A DNA stretch of 64,000 nucleotides from Celoporthe dispersa (lineage: Eukaryota; Ascomycota; Sordariomycetes; Diaporthales; Cryphonectriaceae), in NCBI GenBank assembly GCA_016584495.1, contig WAID01000006.1:1550001-1614000 (forward strand), in the 5' to 3' direction. Of this stretch, positions 57,812-64,000 are shown piece after piece. Numbering within the stretch: the first letter of the stretch is position 1; each line of letters begins with the position of its first letter. The notes under the pieces were generated by a model. It ran no database searches and was not told where the DNA came from. It saw nothing but the letters and a program-made list of their open reading frames with translations. Both the position numbers and the translations under genes were made by a program.

Positions 57812-60686
57812 ATGGACCCTCCCAATAAGCGACGCAGGCTTGCGCCTAAGGTAGCCGAACCTCCCCCTCCCCTCCTTCCCACCGCCCCTCAGGCTGCACC
57901 GCTGGCGACAGCTTCTGCTGCCTCTGCTGCTGCATCCATGCCCACTCCCACCGTGACTCCCCAGCAGGCTCAATTTGGTGCTGAGCAGGTTCGTGGTACT
58001 TCCCAGGACAGTTTACTTGCTTTGTTTACTTGACACGGCTGGGCTGACGAGATGATAACCCCGGGTGGCATCCACAGTCGCGTTCGCACTTCCCGGTCCA
58101 AGAGCCCCCCCCACCCGAGCGCCACGAGTTCGAGTCCTTTGCCAGACACCTACAAGATGCCGCCATGCACATCTACGGCAAGATGCAGCGCCGTCCGCCC
58201 TACAAGAACGCCTCTGTGCTGCTGCTGCGCTGGGACGAGGACACGGCCATGGAGCGCGAGGTCCTCAGCCTCGAGAAGGTCTTCCGCGAGAGATACAACT
58301 ACCATACCGACAAGTGGGCCATACCCACCTGTCCCAACCCCAGCATCAAGCTGAGCGTCCAGATGGCCTCCTTCATCGAGCACGCCCGCAGCGACCACCT
58401 CCTGATCATCTACTACGCCGGCCACAGCTATGTCGGCCCGGACAAACAGGTGTACTGGGCAAGGTATATATATATATATATAAACATATAGGGCACCCGC
58501 CCTGTCCTGCGTTGCAGGAGCAAACCCACAGCAAGAGATGCTAACGGGCCCCAGCAGCAACACCCGCGAGGATGCATGCCGGCTGAAGTGGGGTGGTGTG
58601 CGCTGCCTCTTTGAGGACGCACAGTCGGACATCCTCCTGCTCCTCGACACCTGTGCCGTCCACGACTCCCCGCATGCCGGCAGCCACGGCACGAAGCAGG
58701 CCATCGCTGCCTACAGCCCAGGCCAGCCCACCCCGGACTACCCGCTCCAGTCCTTCACCAGCTACCTGGCCAAGGCCCTCCACAACCTCAGCAGCTTTGG
58801 CAGGCCGTACACGGTGCAGCGCCTCTACGACGAGATCCTGCGGCTGAGACAGCGCGATGTCCCCTCGAGATCCGTCAACGGCGGCGGCAGGGCCAGGTCG
58901 CAGGCGCCTGCCGAGAAGACCCCCGTCCTGTTCACCCTGACGCCGGGAAAGGTCGAGCATATCGCCCTGTATCCCTTCAAGCAGAAGGGAGGCTCGTCTG
59001 CCCAGGACCCTCACCACACCAACGGCCACCCGAGCCAGGGCCTCCCGTTCGTGACGGGCGCGCCCGTCCCCGACCTGACCTTCGACGAGGCGAGGGTCCT
59101 CGTCTGCACTACCTTTGTCGGTGACGCCAGCGCCGACATGGCCTTCTACAACCAGTGGCTCCAGAACCCGCCCCCCCTGGCGTCCAAGATCACCATGGAG
59201 GGCATGTTCCTGGGCCCGCCCACCATGCTCCTCGTGTCGATGCCCATGACCGTGTGGAATGTTGTGCAGCACGACAAGGTGTGCTGCTTCCTGGGCTACA
59301 TCAACTCCCACAACATGATCGACCTGTACAAGGGGCTTGTCCAGTCTGCACCGCAGCCTCATGCGCTCTCCGGCCCCGCCGCCACCACCCTCCCCGTGCA
59401 CGAGAGGGCCGCGGACGACGGCCGCGTGCCTCCTCTGGAGACCCGCAACGGCGGCGGCCAGCCCAGCAAGCGTCGCCACGACCCGATGGGCACGCGCACG
59501 TCCATGTACGCCCTCCCCCCGCCGCCACCCCGCCACGTGGCGCCCGCCGCCAGGAACCCGCTCCCCAGCTCGGCTCCTGTGCCTCCTCCCACGGTCACGA
59601 TGGGCCCCGCGACGAGGAACGACGTAGACAGCGCCGAGATGAAGGAGGCGGCCGAGCAGCTCAAGGCGCTGAGCCATGTCCGCCAGGCCAGCGACGGCGC
59701 GGTGAGCGCTGGTGGCCTGTCGGAGGCCCGATCGGGCCGCTCGCCTTCGTCCAACGACGCCAATGACCTCATGGACGGGTACGGGGGTCAGGCGCCCCCA
59801 CGAGGAAGCCCCTCGCCAAGGCCCAGCCCAAGTACGATACCCGCTGCACGCTGTGCACCCACGCGCCCTTCAAGGACTCGTCGTCGCTGCGGAAACACAT
59901 CGCCGCCGCCCACACGCGGCCGTTCCCGTGCGCGTTCTCCTTCGCCGGCTGCGCGAGCACGTTCGGCTCCAAGAACGAGTGGAAGCGCCACATCGCCTCC
60001 CAGCACCTCTGCCTCCAGTACTACCGCTGCTCGCAGTGCCCCTCGAGCGCCGCCGAGGGCAAGGGCAACGAGTTCAACCGCAAGGACCTGTTCACGCAGC
60101 ACCTGCGGCGCATGCACGCCCCCTTCGCCATCAAGAAGGCCCTGACGAAGGGGGACAGCAAGCTGCAGTCGGAGTGGGAGAGCCACGTCCGGGAGATGCA
60201 GATCTCGTGCCTGGTCACGCGGAGATACCCCCCGAGCACGTGGCATGCCCCAAGGCGGACTGCATGAAAGAATTCGAGGGCCACACCGCCTGGGACGAGT
60301 GGACCGAGCACGTGGGCCGTCACATGGAAAAGGGCGACGGGCTCAAGATCGGCGTGGACACCCTGCTGGCCAGGTGGGCCCTCTCCGAGAGCATCATCGA
60401 GCGCGCCGAGAACGGCGAGTACAAGTTTGCCACACAGGAGGACACCAACGCCTTCAGCATACGCCGCGACTCCATGGCGAACAACTCCTTCATGTCAGAC
60501 AGGCCCAGGTCTTCCCCGAGGGCGGAGGAGAGCAGCTCCGACGACAGCCGGAGCGAGGCGGAGGAGAACAGCAGCAGCGAGCGCGGCCCCAAGACCAAGG
60601 TCGAGGTCGAGATCGACGATCCGGACTCCATCGTGGTCGCGACCTCGACACCGACCGTGCACGACCGCATGGACACGGATGACTAG
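57812..60686 (+). CDS. caspase-like (C14) domain protein fused to C2H2 zinc fingers, two frame breaks
   Basis: Three exons (57812-57988, 58078-58463, 58555-60686) give about 898 residues after two corrections. A Pro/Ala-rich N terminus is followed by a caspase/metacaspase-like domain (about 90-350). Its strand-motifs LLIIYYAGHSY (His at about 174) and ILLLLDTCAVH (Cys at about 220) match the dyad positions of peptidase family C14. A long disordered linker leads to zinc-finger units at about 620-770: CTLCTHAPF...HIAAAH, CAFSFAGC...HIASQH, CSQC...HLRRMH and CPKADC...HVGRH. The tail is acidic and serine-rich. The frame slips by -1 at the C5 run 59795-59799 and at the C6 run 60228-60233, as if one C were missing in each. 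Linker and fingers are otherwise continuous, so I read one gene. Function unknown; a nuclear protease, pseudo-protease or signalling regulator are all possible. Confidence 0.78.
58465..58482. repeat. (TA)n microsatellite in intron 2 of the caspase-like gene
   Basis: Nine TA units that begin inside the donor sequence (AG|GTATAT), so length changes here would sit right at the splice site. Confidence 0.8.
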
Positions 60687-62176
60687 GGGCGACGAGGTGA
60701 CCGACGAGACCCGGGGCCGGCGCAGGTGATGGGCAAGGGAGGCGCTCTCTACGATGGCAGAGCCCACCCGCACAACCTGGGCGTCTCGACAGACCAGCCC
60801 TGAAGAGCTCAGGCGATTGGGCGGACCCGAGAGGCAAAGGATTGCTTCCTCTCGATGACGACGCGGTGATGGTATATTCTTATTCTATTCTTATCTCTCT
60901 GCGTGGGGTGCTCAAGTTTTGCGATACCAAAAGTGATAGCCTTGATGGCAAGATGATGGTCTTTATCTGACGATGTGAGCTGTGTTTGTTTGGAGGTTCT
61001 TGGTGGCCATTCTTTCTCTTCATGATGTTTTTATCTTTTATCTTATTTTTTCTGGAAGCTGGCGTTGGGAGCGAAACATCATCGGGATGGGGGGCCATCG
61101 CTCGGCGTACCAGGGCTCAATTTCCCGGCATAGCGAGGGGTATGTTGTCTTGCTTTCCATCTCAGGGTGATGCTCGGGGTTCAGGGGGTCAATGCAATGC
61201 TGCGCCTTAGGCACAGGCTGATGATGCTGTGGTCTCTGACCAGAAATACGATCAATTCTATACAACCAGGCGGCGGCGGACTGTCCCCCATTCTTTTTCT
61301 TCTTACTTTCCTTTCGGCATAGGTTCCCCCAGTGCCACCCAGCTTTCAATTTTCACGACGTAAGAAGAGGGCGGGGGGTTCCACCAGGTCTGGTCTCCGC
61401 GACACAGGGCTCCAGAAATGGCGGCCATATTACTGGCACGCTTCTTATACAGCACGTACAAGGTCAAGCACAGGCCGACCTGCCATTCCATCTCCGGGAA
61501 GCCAGCCAGGGCGGATCGTCAGTTGACGCACTGGAATGCAACCTTGGGGGGTCGTAGCCCCAGATTATTGGCGGGATAGACCGCCTCATGCAGCTCATTA
61601 TGCCGAGCACCCAGCCCATAATAAGCCGCTGACTGCACCTCCACCGGCGAGAGGGGGGGAGTCTCGGCGGCCTACCCCGGATTTTCTTTTTACGAAACCT
61701 TGTTTTGCGTGTGCCGAGCTCAGACGAGCCTTGCGCGTACGCAGCCGTCTTTCACATTTTGGCATTGGGGCTTCCTGCCCAAGCCGCGGTCACGAGATAC
61801 TCTCGAGTGAAGGGAGAAGAGGGCTTTTCAAGAATGGCAGTGGGGCTATCTCAACTGCCATTTTCGGCGCCTTGGGCTCCGCTGCGCTTTTGCTTCGGGG
61901 CTCTCGGAGCCATGGGGTCGCATCGCATTCCTCGAGACTACTGAACCGGGTTTGTTTTCCCTTTTCTTTCTCCTAAAAGCGGTTCATATGGGAACTATAC
62001 ATATATTGAAATCGGGTGGTCGATAATTACAAAAAGGAGGGGGGCTACCTGTCCTCTTGGGGACCGGGAACGCTTTCTGGAGCGTGATTGACGACGACTT
62101 GTCTGTCTGTACCCGTGTTTGGCGTTTATACAAGAAGAGCACACGCCGAGAAAAGTACCGGCCTGCAGAACCCACG
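60687..62176. other. intergenic region upstream of the GH43 gene
   Basis: The 3' region of the caspase-like gene and promoter of the GH43 gene. No coding signal was recognised, although a 146-codon open frame exists at 61536-61976 without family features. Confidence 0.5.
62126..62133 (+). promoter_or_regulatory. possible TATA box of the GH43 gene
   Basis: TTTATACA lies 44-51 bases upstream of the ATG at 62177, a spacing compatible with a short leader in a strongly regulated secreted-enzyme gene. The call rests on sequence match and position only. Confidence 0.35.
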
Positions 62177-63719
62177 ATGTTGAGCCTCTTCCAGCCAGCC
62201 TCGCTGCTGCTGCTGCTGTCAGCAAGCCTGGCGCGCGCGTCTCTCCAGATCGTCCCCGGAGCTACATGGACCGGCGTGAGCGCCCTCCCCCGCCCCGCCC
62301 CCTCCCCCTAACACCAGACTTCTCTTCTGCTGCAGTCTCCAGCCGCACAGCAGGCTAACCCATGATCATTGACCTCCGGCAGACCAACACCGACGCCCAC
62401 ATCCAGGCCCACGGCGCGGGCGTGTTCGTCGAGGACGGCGTGTACTACATTATCGGCGAGGACCACACGGACGGCTCGGCGTTCCAGAACATCAACTGCT
62501 ACTCGTCGACGGACCTCGTCTCGTGGACATATGTGGGCGCCCTGCTCTCTCAGACGTCATCAGGCGACCTGGGCCCGGACAGGGTCGTCGAGAGGCCCAA
62601 GGTCATCTACAACTCCTCGACGGGCAAGTATGTGCTGTGGATGCACATCGACGACAGCAGCTATGCCGAGGCCAAGGTCGGCGTCGCGACGGGGACTCCG
62701 TGTGTGGCAAGTATGATTATCTCGGGAGCTGGCAGCCCCTGGGCTACCAGAGCCGGGATATCGGGCTGTTCCAGGATGACAACGGGACCGCGTATCTCCT
62801 GACCGAGGACGTGAGTATTTGACTGCTCTCTGGGGCCCGGCAGCCTCTGTGGCGTTCAGCCTGCTGACGACGAGACCCATGTGCCCAGCGCGAGAACGGC
62901 CTCCGCATCGACAGCCTCACGTCCGACTACCTCAACGTCTCGGCGGCCGTCTACCTGTTCGCCGACTACGAGGCACCGGCCATGGTCAAGCTCGACGGCT
63001 ACTACTACCTCTTCGCCTCGCACCTGTCGGGATGGGACCCCAACGACAACGAGTACGTCTATGCGACAGACCTCGCGGGCCCCTGGTCGTCCTGGACCAC
63101 CTTCGCGACCGTCGGCACCGACACGTACTCCTCCCAGACCAACTACATCCTGCCCGTCTCCTCCGACCTGACCATGTACCTGGGCGACCGCTGGGTCAGC
63201 GACAACCTCATGGCCTCGACCTACGTGTGGCTCCCGCTCACCTTCTCCGGAACGTCCGTGACCATGGCCGACCAGGTCAACTGGATCCCCAACGTCGCCT
63301 CGGGCGGGGACTGGACCGAGGGGCCCAGCGAGACCTGGCCCGAGGGCGAGAACGCGACCCTGACCGACGGGGCCACCATCGTCACCTGCAGCGGGTGCAG
63401 CGGCGGCGAGGCGGCCGGCTACATCGGAGGCCCCGACGGCGGCACGGTGACCTTTACCGACGTCGAGAGCGATGCCACCACCGAGACCACCATCCGCATC
63501 AAGTACGAGAACGGCGACAGCACCCAGCGGTTCGCCAACGTCTCGTGCAACGGCGTCGAGCAGAACATTGCGTTCCTGCCCACCGCGGATGGGAATACCC
63601 CCGGGAGCAGCGTCATCACCTGTGGGCTGACGGCGGGGAGCAGTAACACGATCGTCATCACGCAGACGGACGGCACGTATGGGCCTGATGTGGACCGCAT
63701 CATGGTCCCTCTGAGCTGA
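62177..63719 (+). CDS. secreted GH43 exo-beta-1,3-galactanase with CBM35-like domain, one frame break
   Basis: Three exons (62177-62275, 62383-62810, 62889-63719) give about 452 residues after one correction. A signal peptide (LFQPASLLLLLSASLARA) is followed by a five-bladed GH43 domain: IQAHGAGVFVEDGVYYIIGED, NCYSSTDLVSWT, VERPKVIYN (Glu at about 102), SRDIGLFQDDNGTAYLLTED and EAPAMVKLDG (Glu at about 203), with GWDPNDNEYVYATDLAGPWS. This pattern is that of subfamily 24, the exo-beta-1,3-galactanases. These release galactose, with or without side chains, from the backbone of type II arabinogalactan. The C-terminal 120 residues (GGTVTFTDVES ... YGPDVDRIMVPLS) look like a CBM35 module. The frame slips by -1 at the G4 run 62691-62694: one added G restores ATGDSVCGKYDY. 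Intron branch sites include CTAAC. Confidence 0.9.
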
Positions 63720-64000
63720 GCGGGCTGGGTTGCGGCCTTGTAGGGTAACCAGGTGATGGTGGTGGTCTATTGTCTGTTCTTGAGGAAGAAAGAGGGAGAG
63801 AGATTGAGAGGCTTCGTACGTAAATCTGCCGTAGCTCAATGCCCAAGTTTTCGGTGAGACGGCAGACCTCGTTCATGGTTGCTAGTATTCACTCTGAAAT
63901 TATGGAACTGGTCCCCAAATATTGCATGATTGTCAAATCTGGTTCGATGGTCACTCCTTTGAGGAATAGTCCCACTACTATTAACGTCTCATCTCTTCCA
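63720..64000. other. 3' flank of the GH43 gene
   Basis: Non-coding to the window end. Nothing else was recognised. Confidence 0.5.

Noticed and set aside
1..64000. tRNA, 5S rRNA and CRISPR arrays
   Set aside because: I looked for T-arm consensus sequences on both strands and for regularly spaced direct repeats. Only simple-sequence repeats were found.

Overview
The window looks like nuclear DNA of a filamentous ascomycete, most likely a sordariomycete. Genes are GC-rich and carry short introns (29 modelled, 56-172 nt). These mostly run GT...AG with CTRAC-like branch sites. The conserved proteins are fungal in type: an Rsp5-class HECT ligase, a nuclear complex I PSST subunit, Mpp10, Pab2 and fungal GH79 and GH43 enzymes. 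Species cannot be named from the sequence alone. Fifteen protein-coding genes can be supported; I found no tRNA, rRNA or CRISPR array.

Layout. 1-11.67 kb is gene-empty and full of homopurine/homopyrimidine and G/C homopolymer tracts. 11.67-14.0 kb (-) encodes a quinate-repressor-like protein resembling the C-terminal domains of AROM. 14.0-19.6 kb is gene-poor. 19.6-27.0 kb holds a YtcJ-like amidohydrolase (+), a nitronate monooxygenase (-), an unrecognised protein with a histone-H1-like linker (-) and the nuclear poly(A)-binding protein Pab2 (+). 29.1-37.0 kb is a housekeeping block: the Rsp5/HulA ubiquitin ligase (+), complex I PSST/NDUFS7 (-) and the U3 processome protein Mpp10 (-). 39.4-42.7 kb has an SPX protein with three membrane segments and a small secreted protein. 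44.9-50.8 kb has a secreted GH79 beta-glucuronidase-like enzyme, a DUF3445 (heme-dependent N-demethylase-like) protein and a Dal5-type MFS transporter. AT-richer gene-free blocks lie on both sides of that group. 57.8-60.7 kb encodes an unusual protein joining a caspase-like domain to C2H2 zinc fingers. 62.2-63.7 kb encodes a secreted GH43 exo-beta-1,3-galactanase with a CBM35-like tail.

Three points stand out. (1) Six genes need eight single-base corrections to read through, every one in a run of four to six G or C. Several are housekeeping genes, so systematic homopolymer length errors in the assembly are far more likely than gene decay. (2) The GH79 and GH43 enzymes, 16 kb apart, are the two activities expected to act together on plant arabinogalactan side chains and backbone. 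(3) The caspase-like/zinc-finger protein has a His and a Cys in dyad-like motifs upstream of at least four zinc-finger units, an architecture I cannot match to a characterised protein. Two introns, in the amidohydrolase and the MFS transporter, are of the rare GC-AG class.
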